Shown here: in pieces, positions 17,640 to 26,396 of the stretch | Numbering within the stretch: position 1 is the first letter of the stretch | Layout of the letters: every line of letters starts with the position of its first letter | Assembly: GCF_027594545.1 (NCBI RefSeq) | Contig: NZ_CP115160.1 | Span: forward strand, 3,592,501 to 3,656,500 | Source of the DNA: Algoriphagus sp. TR-M9 | Lineage (GTDB): Bacteria; Bacteroidota; Bacteroidia; Cytophagales; Cyclobacteriaceae | DNA length: 64,000 nt | Direction: 5' to 3' | The notes under the pieces: generated by a model | What the model saw: the letters and a program-made list of their open reading frames with translations, nothing else | What the model was told of the DNA's origin: nothing | Database searches by the model: none | Made by a program: the position numbers and the translations under genes

Positions 17640-17747
17640 TTTATTTTAATTGAAAGATTGGAAAATTGGAAAATTGAAAGATTTGATCGGTGCATAAAAC
17701 TTACTTACCGATTCAATCTCTTACTTCAAATTTCTGACTTCGTATTT

Positions 17748-19154
17748 TTAATTTTGAAACACTTCTCTAGGGTCACAAATTTCGCCTGCAATGGCTACTG
17801 CTGCTACTGTCAAAGGAGAAGCGAGCATAGTTCTTGCCCCAGGCCCCTGACGACCTTCAAAGTTTCGGTTGGAAGTGGAAACCGCATATTTTCCGGAAGG
17901 AATCTTATCATCGTTCATCGCAAGACATGCTGAGCAGCCTGGCTGTCGAAGCTCAAATCCTGCTTCTTCTAGAATCTTGACCAAGCCTTCCTCATGTGCC
18001 ATTTTTTCTACTTCACGAGAACCCGGCACAATCCAAGCTGTGATATTGTCCGCTTTTTTATGGCCTTTTACAAATGAGGCTACGGAGCGGATATCTTCGA
18101 TTCTACCATTGGTACAAGACCCCACGAAAACGAAGTCAACCTTCTTTCCCTTAATCGCTTCTCCTGGTTCAAAGCCCATGTAAGCCAAAGACTTTAGGTA
18201 TGAAGCTTTGTTGCTTCCTTCCATGCCGGCAGTAGTTGGAATATTTCCTTTTACCTTGATCCCCATACCTGGATTGGTACCGTAAGTAATCATAGGCTCG
18301 ATATCCGCTGCATCGAAGTGATACTCCTTATCAAAAACAGCACCTTCGTCAGTTTTCAGTGTCTTCCAATATGCTACGGCTTGGTCCCACTCCTCTCCTG
18401 CTGGTGCGTACTGTTTGCCCTTTAAGTATTCAAAAGTAGTCTCATCCGGAGCGATCAAACCACCACGTGCTCCCATCTCAATGGACATGTTACACACGGT
18501 CATTCTGGCTTCCATGGAAAGGCTTTGGATTGCAGATCCAGCATATTCTACAAAGTAGCCAGTCGCTCCTGCTGCTGAAATTTGGGATATTACGTATAGG
18601 ATCAAATCCTTTGAAGTCACTCCTGGCCCTGCTACTCCATCAATGGTGATTCGCATTTTCTTTGGCTTGGACTGCATGATACATTGCGTAGCCAAAACCA
18701 TTTCCACCTCAGAAGTACCGATTCCAAATGCAATGGCTCCAAAAGCTCCGTGTGTGGACGTATGGCTATCGCCACACACTATAGTCATGCCAGGCTGGGT
18801 GATGCCAAGCTCTGGACCGATCACGTGGACAATCCCGTGGTGAGCCGATCCCAAATCATGAAGCTCTATGCCATACTTGGCACAGTTTTCACGAAGTCGT
18901 TCTACCTGCATTCTGGAGAGCTTATCCTTGATCGTTTTGTCCTGGTCTACGGTAGGCACATTGTGATCAGGAGTAGCCACAGTTCTGCTTGGGTTTTTTA
19001 CACCTATGCCACGCTTTTCCAAGTTAAGAAAGGCGACTGGGGAAGTAACTTCATGGATAAAATGCTTATCAATGAAGAAAACATCTGGGCCTGAAGGAAC
19101 AGATTTTACCACATGGGAATCCCAGATTTTATCGAATAATGTTGTCTTTTCCAT
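17748..19154 (-). CDS. leuC: 3-isopropylmalate dehydratase large subunit
   Basis: A 468-residue aconitase-family subunit that carries the [4Fe-4S] cluster. Cluster cysteines are seen in FVGSCTNGR (about residue 345) and in the GCSACLAMN pair (about 405-408). Substrate-site blocks such as [26 protein letters not shown] are intact. It acts with LeuD in the cytoplasm. The start is 2 nt after the leuA stop, so the two are tightly coupled. Confidence 0.97.
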   Translation of the reverse strand: MEKTTLFDKIWDSHVVKSVPSGPDVFFIDKHFIHEVTSPVAFLNLEKRGIGVKNPSRTVATPDHNVPTVDQDKTIKDKLSRMQVERLRENCAKYGIELHDLGSAHHGIVHVIGPELGITQPGMTIVCGDSHTSTHGAFGAIAFGIGTSEVEMVLATQCIMQSKPKKMRITIDGVAGPGVTSKDLILYVISQISAAGATGYFVEYAGSAIQSLSMEARMTVCNMSIEMGARGGLIAPDETTFEYLKGKQYAPAGEEWDQAVAYWKTLKTDEGAVFDKEYHFDAADIEPMITYGTNPGMGIKVKGNIPTTAGMEGSNKASYLKSLAYMGFEPGEAIKGKKVDFVFVGSCTNGRIEDIRSVASFVKGHKKADNITAWIVPGSREVEKMAHEEGLVKILEEAGFELRQPGCSACLAMNDDKIPSGKYAVSTSNRNFEGRQGPGARTMLASPLTVAAVAIAGEICDPREVFQN

Positions 19155-19156
19155 AA

Positions 19157-20665
19157 TTATGCGGTCGCGTATTCTTTGACCGGTATTTTGTTAAGTGCAT
19201 CCACAAAAGCCTGTGCTGATGCCAATACTATATCTGTATGAGAAGCAAACCCATAATAAGGTTTGTCTCCTTTGATCAATCTCATGTGTACTTTGGCCAC
19301 ATCGTCACTGCCATGGGTGATGGCCTGAATCAGGAACTCCTCCAGTTCAACAGTGGGCTTGACGCTCTTTTCTATAGCTTTCAAAACAGCATCTACAGGC
19401 CCATTGCCATGCGCGGTGGTGGTATGGGATTCGTTTCCGATTTTCAAAGAAACAGTAGCGTTGATGGTATCACTTGAGGAGTAGTTTACTTTTTCCAATT
19501 CGATGAAATTGGATTCCTCGATGAATTTCCCAACTAAGCCGAGCAGGTCTTTTCGACCTATATCTCTCTTTTTATCTGCAAGAATCAAAAACTCCTCATA
19601 TACTTCACGCAAAGCTTCTCCTTCCAATTCTACACCTAGAGCATCTAAGTGATGTTTCAGCGCGGCTCTTCCTGATCTAGCAGTCAGCACGATGGTAGAT
19701 TCCGCAACTCCTACATCCTTAGGATCGATGATTTCATAGTTTTCTCTATGCTTGAGCACCCCATCCTGGTGGATTCCAGATGAATGCGCGAAGGCATTTC
19801 TGCCGACTATTGCCTTGTTTGGCTGCACAGGCATATTCATCAATTTGGACACCAATCTGCTGGTATTATAAATTCTAGGCGTGACGATATCGGAGTGCAC
19901 CTCAATAGATTTGTGGCATTTGATTGCCATCACTACTTCCTCCATGGAGGTGTTTCCAGCACGTTCGCCAATACCATTGATCGTGACTTCCACCTGCCTA
20001 GCTCCATGCTGCACACCTGCTACGGTATTGGCGGTAGCCATACCTAGATCATTATGACAGTGGGTGGCTATGATAGCCTTATCGATGTTAGGCACGTTGT
20101 TTTTCAAAGAAGCAATGATTCCGCCATACTGCTCAGGGAGGCAATATCCTGTAGTATCAGGAATATTTACCACCGTAGCTCCGGCTTTGATTACTTCCTC
20201 TATGATTCTATTCAGAAAATCTGGCTCTGAGCGTCCGGCATCTTCTGCATAAAACTCAACATCGTCCACAAATCGTCTAGCAAACTTCACTGCGGCCACA
20301 CCACGAGCAATGATTTCCTCGGGTGTGGACCTCAGTTTGTATTGAATATGATAAGGAGAGACTCCAATTCCTGTATGAATCCGTCCTTTTTTGGCGAATT
20401 TGAGGGATTGAGCTGCTACTTCGATGTCTTTCTCCACTGCTCTGGAGAGGGCGCAAATAATCGGGTTAGACACTGCTTTGGAAATTTCCACAACGGAATT
20501 GAAATCACCCGGGCTGGAAATCGGAAATCCAGCTTCAATGATATCTACTCCCAGTTCTTCTAAAGCCTTCGCCACCACAATTTTCTCCTGGGTATTAAGT
20601 TGGCACCCTGGCACTTGCTCCCCGTCTCTCAGGGTCGTGTCAAATATCCATAGCTTCTCACTCAT
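19157..20665 (-). CDS. leuA: 2-isopropylmalate synthase
   Basis: A 502-residue enzyme that condenses acetyl-CoA with 2-oxoisovalerate, the first committed step to leucine. The N-terminal TIM barrel begins [17 protein letters not shown]; metal ligands lie in [13 protein letters not shown], followed by [15 protein letters not shown]. The C-terminal LeuA regulatory domain (about 390-502) usually binds leucine for feedback inhibition. Its closest match in arrangement is the classical bacterial LeuA, in contrast to the paralogue at 15456-17048. It starts 18 nt after the ilvC stop. Confidence 0.96.
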   Translation of the reverse strand: MSEKLWIFDTTLRDGEQVPGCQLNTQEKIVVAKALEELGVDIIEAGFPISSPGDFNSVVEISKAVSNPIICALSRAVEKDIEVAAQSLKFAKKGRIHTGIGVSPYHIQYKLRSTPEEIIARGVAAVKFARRFVDDVEFYAEDAGRSEPDFLNRIIEEVIKAGATVVNIPDTTGYCLPEQYGGIIASLKNNVPNIDKAIIATHCHNDLGMATANTVAGVQHGARQVEVTINGIGERAGNTSMEEVVMAIKCHKSIEVHSDIVTPRIYNTSRLVSKLMNMPVQPNKAIVGRNAFAHSSGIHQDGVLKHRENYEIIDPKDVGVAESTIVLTARSGRAALKHHLDALGVELEGEALREVYEEFLILADKKRDIGRKDLLGLVGKFIEESNFIELEKVNYSSSDTINATVSLKIGNESHTTTAHGNGPVDAVLKAIEKSVKPTVELEEFLIQAITHGSDDVAKVHMRLIKGDKPYYGFASHTDIVLASAQAFVDALNKIPVKEYATA

Positions 20666-20683
20666 AATTCTTTGGGTTTTGTA

Positions 20684-21727
20684 TTAGTTATTTTCTGGTC
20701 TCAACTGACGGACGACAGCACCTGCCTGCCACATTTCAGAATCTCTCAATTCTTTCAATTCAGCTTCCAGTTTCACTCGATAGTCTTCTTTAGAGTTTGA
20801 GTCAATTGACTTTTGGGCCTCTTGACCGGTTTTTACAGAGTTGTAAAGATCTTCAAACACAGGCTTGGTAGCATCTCTGAAAGGCTTCCACCAATCCAAA
20901 GCACCTCTTTGGGCAGTAGTAGAACAGTTAGCATACATCCAGTCCATCCCGTTTTCGGCTACTAGTGGCATCAATGACTGTGTCAATTCTTCCACTGTTT
21001 CATTGAAAGCTTCTGAAGGCGTGTGACCATTAGATCTCAACACTTCATACTGCGCTGCAAAAATACCTTGAATAGCTCCCATCAAAGTTCCTCTTTCTCC
21101 AGTCAAATCTGAAGTCACCTCACGGTAGAAATCTGTTTCGAATAGGTAACCAGATCCAACTCCAATTCCAAGAGCAACAACACGATCTTTAGCTTTGCCA
21201 GTTCCATCTTGGTAGATTGCATAAGAAGAGTTCAATCCTCTACCTTCTACAAACATTCTTCGCAAGGAAGTACCGGATCCTTTTGGTGCTACCAAGATCA
21301 CATCTACATCTGCCGGAGGAATAATCCCGGTTTTTTCCTTATAAGTCACGCCGAAGCCATGAGAGAAATAAAGTGCTTTGCCTGGAGTCAGGTGTTTTTT
21401 AACTGTGGGCCAAAGGGCGATCTGACCAGCATCTGAAAGCAAAAACTGTAGGATAGTACCTTTTTCACATGCCTCTTCCAATTCGAAAAGTGTCTCACCT
21501 GGAACCCAACCGTCTGCTACAGCTTTATCCCATGTTTTGGAATTTTTACGCTGACCTACGATCACGTTGAAACCGTTGTCTTTCAGGTTAAGTGCCTGAC
21601 CAGGCCCTTGTACTCCGTAACCCAAAACTGCGATTACTTCATCTTTGAGTACTTCTCTTGCTTTTTCCAAAGGGAATTCCTCTCTGGTCACTACGTTCTC
21701 TTCTACTGATCCGAATTTTAATTTCAT
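20684..21727 (-). CDS. ilvC: Ketol-acid reductoisomerase, short class I type
   Basis: A 347-residue NADPH- and Mg2+-dependent enzyme that converts acetolactate or acetohydroxybutyrate to the dihydroxy acid in valine and isoleucine synthesis. The Rossmann motif is VLGYGVQGPGQALNLKDNG; the catalytic His and Pro are in FSHGFGVTY; VTSDLTGERGTLMGA carries the metal-binding Asp and Glu. Only one knotted C-terminal domain is present, as expected for the short class. Copy 3 of the dispersed repeat lies 24 nt upstream of the start, in the 154-bp gap after ilvN. Confidence 0.97.
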   Translation of the reverse strand: MKLKFGSVEENVVTREEFPLEKAREVLKDEVIAVLGYGVQGPGQALNLKDNGFNVIVGQRKNSKTWDKAVADGWVPGETLFELEEACEKGTILQFLLSDAGQIALWPTVKKHLTPGKALYFSHGFGVTYKEKTGIIPPADVDVILVAPKGSGTSLRRMFVEGRGLNSSYAIYQDGTGKAKDRVVALGIGVGSGYLFETDFYREVTSDLTGERGTLMGAIQGIFAAQYEVLRSNGHTPSEAFNETVEELTQSLMPLVAENGMDWMYANCSTTAQRGALDWWKPFRDATKPVFEDLYNSVKTGQEAQKSIDSNSKEDYRVKLEAELKELRDSEMWQAGAVVRQLRPENN

Positions 21728-21751
21728 CTGTTTTTTTGTTTGATTTTAGAT

Positions 21752-21821
21752 GGTCAGATGGAATCTCGCATGGTTGACAATTACACTTTCGTGTGATGCT
21801 CTAGTCATGCTCGATTTCATG
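21752..21821 (-). repeat. Dispersed hairpin repeat, copy 3 (upstream of ilvC)
   Basis: Seventy bases with the conserved outer stem (GCATG/CATGC and AATC/GATT around GA-GA) but a different interior. The small hairpin is ACAC-GAAA-GTGT on the minus strand, a stable GNRA-type tetraloop, in place of GTCG/CGAC. The frame starting MKSSMTRASHES is kept for 24 codons and stops at a TAA before the ilvC start. CATCTG in the repeat is complementary to CAGATG, which contains the ilvC start codon. Confidence 0.8.
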
Positions 21822-21881
21822 AGTTTTAATTATTAATTACTAGTGTTTAATAGGTTCCTAATGGATCCTGTATGGTTTATT

Positions 21882-22382
21882 TTATTTGACAAAACTATCA
21901 ATGGTCATCATTCTTTTGGCTACTGCCACTCTACCTGAGCGTGCAAATTCCAACAGACCATAATCTTTGAGAATTTCCAGCAATTCCTGCGTTTGTTCCT
22001 TGTGCCCGGTGAGCTCTAGGACTACAAAGTCCGGCTCCGCCGCAATGATTTTTGCATTGTGCTGCCGGATGATTTTCTCCAAGCCTCCATGTAGATTGGC
22101 TACAGGGATTTTGTACAATGCTATCTCCTGATAGACCACGCTTTCGTCTTCGTGATAAAAGGCCTTGATCACATCAATGATTTTTTCGATCTGATTGACC
22201 AGCTGGATGACTGTATCTTCATGGGCAGTTACCTCGATAGTGATCCTGTGGATTCCATCCAGTCTACTTTCAGAGGCAGTGAGCGCATCGATATTGATCC
22301 CCCTACGGGTAAAAATAATAGTGATGCGATTTAAGATACCGATGAAATTTTCGGTAATAACGAAAATAGTATATCGTTTCAT
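21882..22382 (-). CDS. ilvN: Acetolactate synthase small (regulatory) subunit
   Basis: A 166-residue regulatory subunit that binds IlvB and gives it valine sensitivity. The N-terminal ACT domain reads YTIFVITENFIGILNRITIIFTRRGINIDAL, with the Gly-Ile-Leu turn that binds the amino acid; the C-terminal half (about 80-166) is the second ferredoxin-like domain. The start at 22382 is preceded by copy 4 of the dispersed repeat, and the repeat's open frame ends in a TGA overlapping this ATG. It sits between ilvB and ilvC. Confidence 0.96.
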   Translation of the reverse strand: MKRYTIFVITENFIGILNRITIIFTRRGINIDALTASESRLDGIHRITIEVTAHEDTVIQLVNQIEKIIDVIKAFYHEDESVVYQEIALYKIPVANLHGGLEKIIRQHNAKIIAAEPDFVVLELTGHKEQTQELLEILKDYGLLEFARSGRVAVAKRMMTIDSFVK

Positions 22383-22405
22383 CTGTTTAAAATTTGATTT
22401 TTAAA

Positions 22406-22475
22406 GGTCAGATGGAATCTCGCATGGTTGATAATCATCCCTATGTGTGTCGTTTTCGACATGCTCGATTTCATG
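22406..22475 (-). repeat. Dispersed hairpin repeat, copy 4 (between ilvB and ilvN)
   Basis: The reference copy. On the minus strand, AATC-GA-GCATG pairs with CATGC-GA-GATT, with possible tandem G-A pairs between the two helices; inside are GTCG-AAAA-CGAC and a second weak hairpin (TGA-TTA-TCA). The 31-codon frame starting MKSSMSKTTHIGMI ends in a TGA overlapping the ilvN start. The repeat ends 23 nt before that ATG and starts about 9 nt after the ilvB stop. Confidence 0.8.
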
Positions 22476-22483
22476 TGGTTTAA

Positions 22484-24178
22484 TTAGCTAAGTCTTACCT
22501 CTTCCACGGAGCATCCAGTGGCTATCATCGGGAATACATTGTCTTCTTTTTCGACCACTACTTCCAAGAAGTATGGCCCATCGTGAATCAGCATATCTTC
22601 GATTGCTTCCTGCAAGTCCCCTCTTTCGGTGACTTTCTGTGCCTGAATTCCATAAGCTTCCGCAATTTTAATGAAATCAGGATTGTCCAGCTCTGTAGAA
22701 GAATAGCGTTTTTCGAAAAACATCTGCTGCCACTGTCTTACCATACCCAGGAAATTATTATTCAGCAAAACCACCTTTACAGGAGCTTTGGTCTGCATGA
22801 TAGTCCCTAGTTCTTGGATGGTCATCTGTATACCCCCATCACCTACTACGCAAACTACCTGTCTAGAGAAGTCATACATCTGTGCCCCCAGTGCTGCTGG
22901 CAGGGCAAAGCCCATAGTCCCCAGTCCCCCGGAAGTCACTTGCGTACGTGACTGCTTGTAATTGAAATACCTCCAGGCAATCATCTGATGCTGTCCCACA
23001 TCTGTCACCAAGATAGCATCGTCTGCCTTATATTGATTGATCTGATGAATGACCTCACCCATGGTCAACCCAGCCTTGGTAGGCTTCAGGTCCGGTTGTA
23101 TGACTGTGGCATTTTCTTCGTCCTTCAATTCTTGAAACTTATTCATCCATTCTGGATGTGACTTTTCAGAAACTGCATCAGTCAGTAATCCAAGGCTTTC
23201 TTTACAATTGCCCAGAACGGCCACCTCGCATTTCACATTCTTGTTGATCTCTGCCGGGTCAAGTTCCAGATGGATTACCTTGGCTTGTTTGGCATATCTC
23301 TTCAAGTCTCCTGTCACACGATCATCAAACCTCATCCCCACTGCGATCAACACATCGCACTGATTGGTCAATAAATTTGGCGCATAATTTCCATGCATCC
23401 CAAGTTTTCCTACATAATTTGGATGATCCTCAGACAATGCTCCAGATCCCAACAAGGTAGATGCTGCCGGAATACCGGTCTTTTCGATAAATGCTTTAAA
23501 CTCCGCCTCTGCTTTGCCTAAAACCACTCCCTGCCCAAAGAGGACATATGGTCTTTTAGCCATATTGATCAAGAAAGCAGCCTCTTGAATGGCTGACTTA
23601 TCTATGGGCAGATTGACTTGATAGGATCTAAAGCCCAGGCAGTGTTCATATGAAAAGTCGCCAAAATCCTGCTGTGCATCCTTGGTGATATCAATCAATA
23701 CCGGACCAGGTCTTCCCGATCGAGCGATATAAAATCCCTTTGCGATGGCTGGAGCTATATCCTCAATCCTCCTGACCTGAATATTCCACTTGGTACCAGG
23801 CATGGAGATCCCTACTACATCCGTTTCCTGAAATGCATCTGTTCCGAGTAGATGTGAGGCTACCTGACCTGTAATACAGACCAGTGGGGTGCTGTCTATC
23901 TGAGCATCCGCCATACCAGTGATTAAATTGGTAGCTCCAGGTCCTGAAGTAGCCAGGCAGACCCCCACTTTTCCAGAAACTCTGGCATACCCCTGCGCGG
24001 CATGGATAGCCCCCTGCTCGTGGCGTGTCAAAACATGCTTGATCTGGTCATGATAATCGTACAATGCATCATAAACCGGCATGATAGCTCCACCTGGATA
24101 TCCGAAAATTATCTCAGCTTGCTCAGCAATGAGTGATCTAACTACAATATCCGCCCCTCTGATCATAGACTCCTTCAT
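22484..24178 (-). CDS. ilvB: Acetolactate synthase large (catalytic) subunit
   Basis: A 564-residue ThDP-, Mg2+- and FAD-dependent enzyme that condenses two pyruvates, or pyruvate and 2-oxobutyrate. The N-terminal domain has IFGYPGGAIMPVYDAL and the catalytic Glu in LTRHEQGAIHAAQGYAR. The ThDP/Mg motif is VVGDGGIQMTIQELGTI through VVLLNNN. Length and motifs are typical. It starts 4 nt after the ilvD stop, so the two are probably co-translated, while the gap to ilvN holds repeat copy 4. Confidence 0.97.
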   Translation of the reverse strand: MKESMIRGADIVVRSLIAEQAEIIFGYPGGAIMPVYDALYDYHDQIKHVLTRHEQGAIHAAQGYARVSGKVGVCLATSGPGATNLITGMADAQIDSTPLVCITGQVASHLLGTDAFQETDVVGISMPGTKWNIQVRRIEDIAPAIAKGFYIARSGRPGPVLIDITKDAQQDFGDFSYEHCLGFRSYQVNLPIDKSAIQEAAFLINMAKRPYVLFGQGVVLGKAEAEFKAFIEKTGIPAASTLLGSGALSEDHPNYVGKLGMHGNYAPNLLTNQCDVLIAVGMRFDDRVTGDLKRYAKQAKVIHLELDPAEINKNVKCEVAVLGNCKESLGLLTDAVSEKSHPEWMNKFQELKDEENATVIQPDLKPTKAGLTMGEVIHQINQYKADDAILVTDVGQHQMIAWRYFNYKQSRTQVTSGGLGTMGFALPAALGAQMYDFSRQVVCVVGDGGIQMTIQELGTIMQTKAPVKVVLLNNNFLGMVRQWQQMFFEKRYSSTELDNPDFIKIAEAYGIQAQKVTERGDLQEAIEDMLIHDGPYFLEVVVEKEDNVFPMIATGCSVEEVRLS

Positions 24179-24182
24179 AGGC

Positions 24183-25862
24183 TTAAAATTTATCTGTCAC
24201 ACAGCCTTCTGAAGCTGATGACACTAGTTTATTGTATTTTTTAAGGGTACCCTGCAGGCCCGAAACGTCAGGCTGCTTCCAGGATTTTTTTCTTTCTGCC
24301 AGCTCTTCCTCAGACACATCCACTTTGAGTTGCAGATTATCAGCGTCAATAGTGATCATATCACCATTTTTCACCAGACCAATTGGCCCGCCATTGTAAG
24401 CTTCCGGAGTGACATGCCCCACCACAAATCCGTGAGTTCCTCCAGAAAACCTGCCGTCCGTGATCAATGCTACATCAGAGCCTAAACCCGCACCAATAAT
24501 CATCGATGTTGGCTTAAGCATTTCCGGCATTCCAGGACCGCCTTTGGGGCCAATATTCCGTATCACGATCACCTCGCCCTTATTGATCTGATGATCCCGG
24601 ATCGCGTCATTTGCTGCCTGCTCGGAATCAAACACGTGAGCAGGTCCGGTAAATGAACTACCTTCCTTACCGGTGATTTTTGCTACTGCTCCTTCTGGAG
24701 CTAGATTACCAGAAAGCACACAAAGGTGACCGGTAGCTTTGATCGGGGTCTCAAGTGGATGAATCACATTGACCATAGAAACGGTGACGGCTTCCACATC
24801 TTTTAGATTTTCTTCTAAAGTTTTCCCGGTTACAGTCATGCAGTCCCCATGCAGGAATCCATTCTGAAGCATGTATTTCATAAATGCAGGAACTCCACCT
24901 TGTTCATGAAGGTCTTCCATCATGAATTTTCCGGAAGGCTTGAAATCACCTATCATCGGCACTCTGGCGTTGATAGCTTTGAAATCCTCAATGGTAAAGT
25001 CAATTCCAGCTGTACGCGCGATAGCTATGATATGCATCACTGCATTAGTACTGCCGCCCAGAGCAATGGCTACTACCACGGCATTTTCTATACTTTTTCT
25101 GGTGATGATATCACTTGGTTTGATATCCTTCTCCAGTAGGATTTTCATGTACTTGTTTACCTCACGACATTCTCTGAGTTTCTCTGGTGAGTTTGCCGGA
25201 TAGGACGAGGAGTAGGGCAAGGACATCCCCATCGCCTCAATTGCCGATGACATGGTATTGGCGGTATACATCCCTCCACAAGCTCCTTTGCCGGGGCATG
25301 CATTTCGGATCACACCATCATAATCTTCGTCAGAAATATTTCCATTGACTCGCTTACCGAAAGCTTCAAAGGCTGAAACAATATTCAGTTTCTCTCCTTT
25401 ATAGTTACCTGAAGCGATAGTTCCTCCATACACCATAATCGCAGGTCTATTGGTACGTATCATCCCCATTAGCGCTCCCGGCATGTTTTTATCACATCCA
25501 GCCACTGCCACAGTACCGTCAAAGGAGTGTCCTATTATAAATGACTCTATCGAATCAGCGATAATCTCTCTGGACACCAGAGAGTAGCGCATACCCAGCG
25601 TGCCCATAGTCGTGCCGTCAGAGACTCCTATGGTATTAAAAATTAAACCGGTCAGATCGTGCTCCTGTGAGGAGGCTTTGATCAGACCGGCAAAGTCGTT
25701 CAGGTGCATATTGCAGGGATTGCTCTCATAACCGCAACTGGCTATCCCTACAAAAGGCTGTTTCATCTTTTTGTCACTCAAACCAGTGGCATAAAGCATG
25801 GCTTTGCCTGCAGGATGCTCTTCATTGTCGCTTATTTCCCAGCTGTACTTTTTCAGGGTCAT
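24183..25862 (-). CDS. ilvD: Dihydroxy-acid dehydratase
   Basis: A 559-residue Fe-S enzyme that dehydrates dihydroxy acids to 2-oxo acids in valine and isoleucine synthesis. Cluster Cys residues are visible in [18 protein letters not shown] and [18 protein letters not shown]. It is the first structural gene of the operon and starts 15 nt downstream of an intrinsic terminator hairpin, which forms part of the attenuator at 25877-26004. The gene is therefore expected to respond to the branched-chain aminoacyl-tRNA supply. Confidence 0.97.
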   Translation of the reverse strand: MTLKKYSWEISDNEEHPAGKAMLYATGLSDKKMKQPFVGIASCGYESNPCNMHLNDFAGLIKASSQEHDLTGLIFNTIGVSDGTTMGTLGMRYSLVSREIIADSIESFIIGHSFDGTVAVAGCDKNMPGALMGMIRTNRPAIMVYGGTIASGNYKGEKLNIVSAFEAFGKRVNGNISDEDYDGVIRNACPGKGACGGMYTANTMSSAIEAMGMSLPYSSSYPANSPEKLRECREVNKYMKILLEKDIKPSDIITRKSIENAVVVAIALGGSTNAVMHIIAIARTAGIDFTIEDFKAINARVPMIGDFKPSGKFMMEDLHEQGGVPAFMKYMLQNGFLHGDCMTVTGKTLEENLKDVEAVTVSMVNVIHPLETPIKATGHLCVLSGNLAPEGAVAKITGKEGSSFTGPAHVFDSEQAANDAIRDHQINKGEVIVIRNIGPKGGPGMPEMLKPTSMIIGAGLGSDVALITDGRFSGGTHGFVVGHVTPEAYNGGPIGLVKNGDMITIDADNLQLKVDVSEEELAERKKSWKQPDVSGLQGTLKKYNKLVSSASEGCVTDKF

Positions 25863-25876
25863 ATCTTTTGGGGTAT

Positions 25877-25909
25877 AAAAAAAAGTGCCTCAACTCAGTG
25901 AGGCACTTT
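25877..25909 (-). terminator. Attenuator terminator hairpin in the ilv leader
   Basis: On the minus strand AAAGTGCCTCA (25909-25899) pairs perfectly with TGAGGCACTTT (25892-25882) around a 6-base loop and is followed by eight T residues. It is 15 nt before the ilvD ATG. The 5' arm is also perfectly complementary over 10 bases to GTGAGGCACT at 25952-25943, so an antiterminator can form instead. Confidence 0.9.
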
Positions 25910-25942
25910 AGATGTTTTTTATTTCATTATAAATAATAGTCT

Positions 25943-25952
25943 AGTGCCTCAC
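25943..25952 (-). promoter_or_regulatory. Antiterminator segment of the ilv attenuator
   Basis: GTGAGGCACT on the minus strand can pair with AGTGCCTCAC (25907-25898), the 5' arm of the terminator. It begins 2 nt after the leader-peptide stop codon, so a ribosome that reaches the stop would mask it and allow the terminator to form. Confidence 0.8.
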
Positions 25953-25953
25953 A

Positions 25954-26004
25954 TTAAAATCCAATGAGAATAATGACGCTTAGCAAAATGACTACTTTAT
26001 ACAT
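25954..26004 (-). CDS. ilv operon leader peptide (16 aa, Val/Ile/Leu-rich)
   Basis: A short frame, ATG to TAA, encoding MYKVVILLSVIILIGF: ten of sixteen residues are Val, Ile or Leu, the products of the downstream operon. It lies between the predicted promoter (26048-26078) and the antiterminator and terminator segments. A ribosome stalled on the Val/Ile/Leu codons when charged tRNA is scarce would leave the antiterminator segment free and prevent termination. The size, composition and position match the classical enterobacterial ilv leader peptides. No Shine-Dalgarno sequence is seen, as is usual in Bacteroidota. Confidence 0.85.
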   Translation of the reverse strand: MYKVVILLSVIILIGF

Positions 26005-26047
26005 GTTCTTGTGTCGGTTTTCTATTAACTGGTGACGAATCACATGA

Positions 26048-26078
26048 CAAACTTAAAACCGAATTTTCAGACTTACAA
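26048..26078 (-). promoter_or_regulatory. Promoter of the ilv-leu operon
   Basis: A perfect -7 box TAAGTTTG (26055-26048) and a TTG (26078-26076) lie 20 nt apart on the minus strand, the Bacteroidota arrangement. Predicted start near 26041, giving a leader RNA of about 180 nt before ilvD. Confidence 0.7.
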
Positions 26079-26350
26079 TATTTAATTTTACATTTTTCAT
26101 CTTACTCAGATAAAAAATGTATGTGAATTAATAATATTCAAAATATTAAATGGATCAAAAGCCAAAATCATCCTGTATTTCGGGGAATGATTTGTTCAAT
26201 AAATGGATTTCCAAAATTTTGTATTGATTTCAAGAATTTTCAATTTTAACCATTCCTTGTTCTATTTTTTTCAATAATAAAAAAGCTTAGAAACAGTAAC
26301 TTCAAAAAGAATCTCAAAAATTACAAAATTCCTAAAAAGCAAAAACCCTA
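26079..26350. other. AT-rich intergenic region between divergent ilvD leader and ispE
   Basis: About 270 bp of strongly AT-rich sequence with several A- and T-tracts. I see no gene, repeat copy or RNA structure in it. It separates the ilv promoter from the ispE promoter and may hold binding sites for regulators that I cannot identify. Confidence 0.5.
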
Positions 26351-26370
26351 TTTCACCTTACTTTTTATTT

Positions 26371-26378
26371 TATTTTTG
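26371..26378 (+). promoter_or_regulatory. Bacteroidota -7 box (TATTTTTG) for ispE
   Basis: A perfect TAnnTTTG, 18 nt upstream of the ATG at 26397. It rules out the upstream in-frame TTG at 26376 as a start. Confidence 0.55.
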
Positions 26379-26396
26379 CCCAAACACCAAATATCC

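Noticed and set aside
25877..26004. T-box riboswitch in front of ilvD
   Set aside because: No T-box sequence or specifier stem is visible, and the Val/Ile/Leu leader peptide with mutually exclusive hairpins explains the region better.
26376..26396. Upstream TTG start for ispE
   Set aside because: The TTG lies inside the predicted -7 box, and IspE proteins begin near the ATG at 26397.
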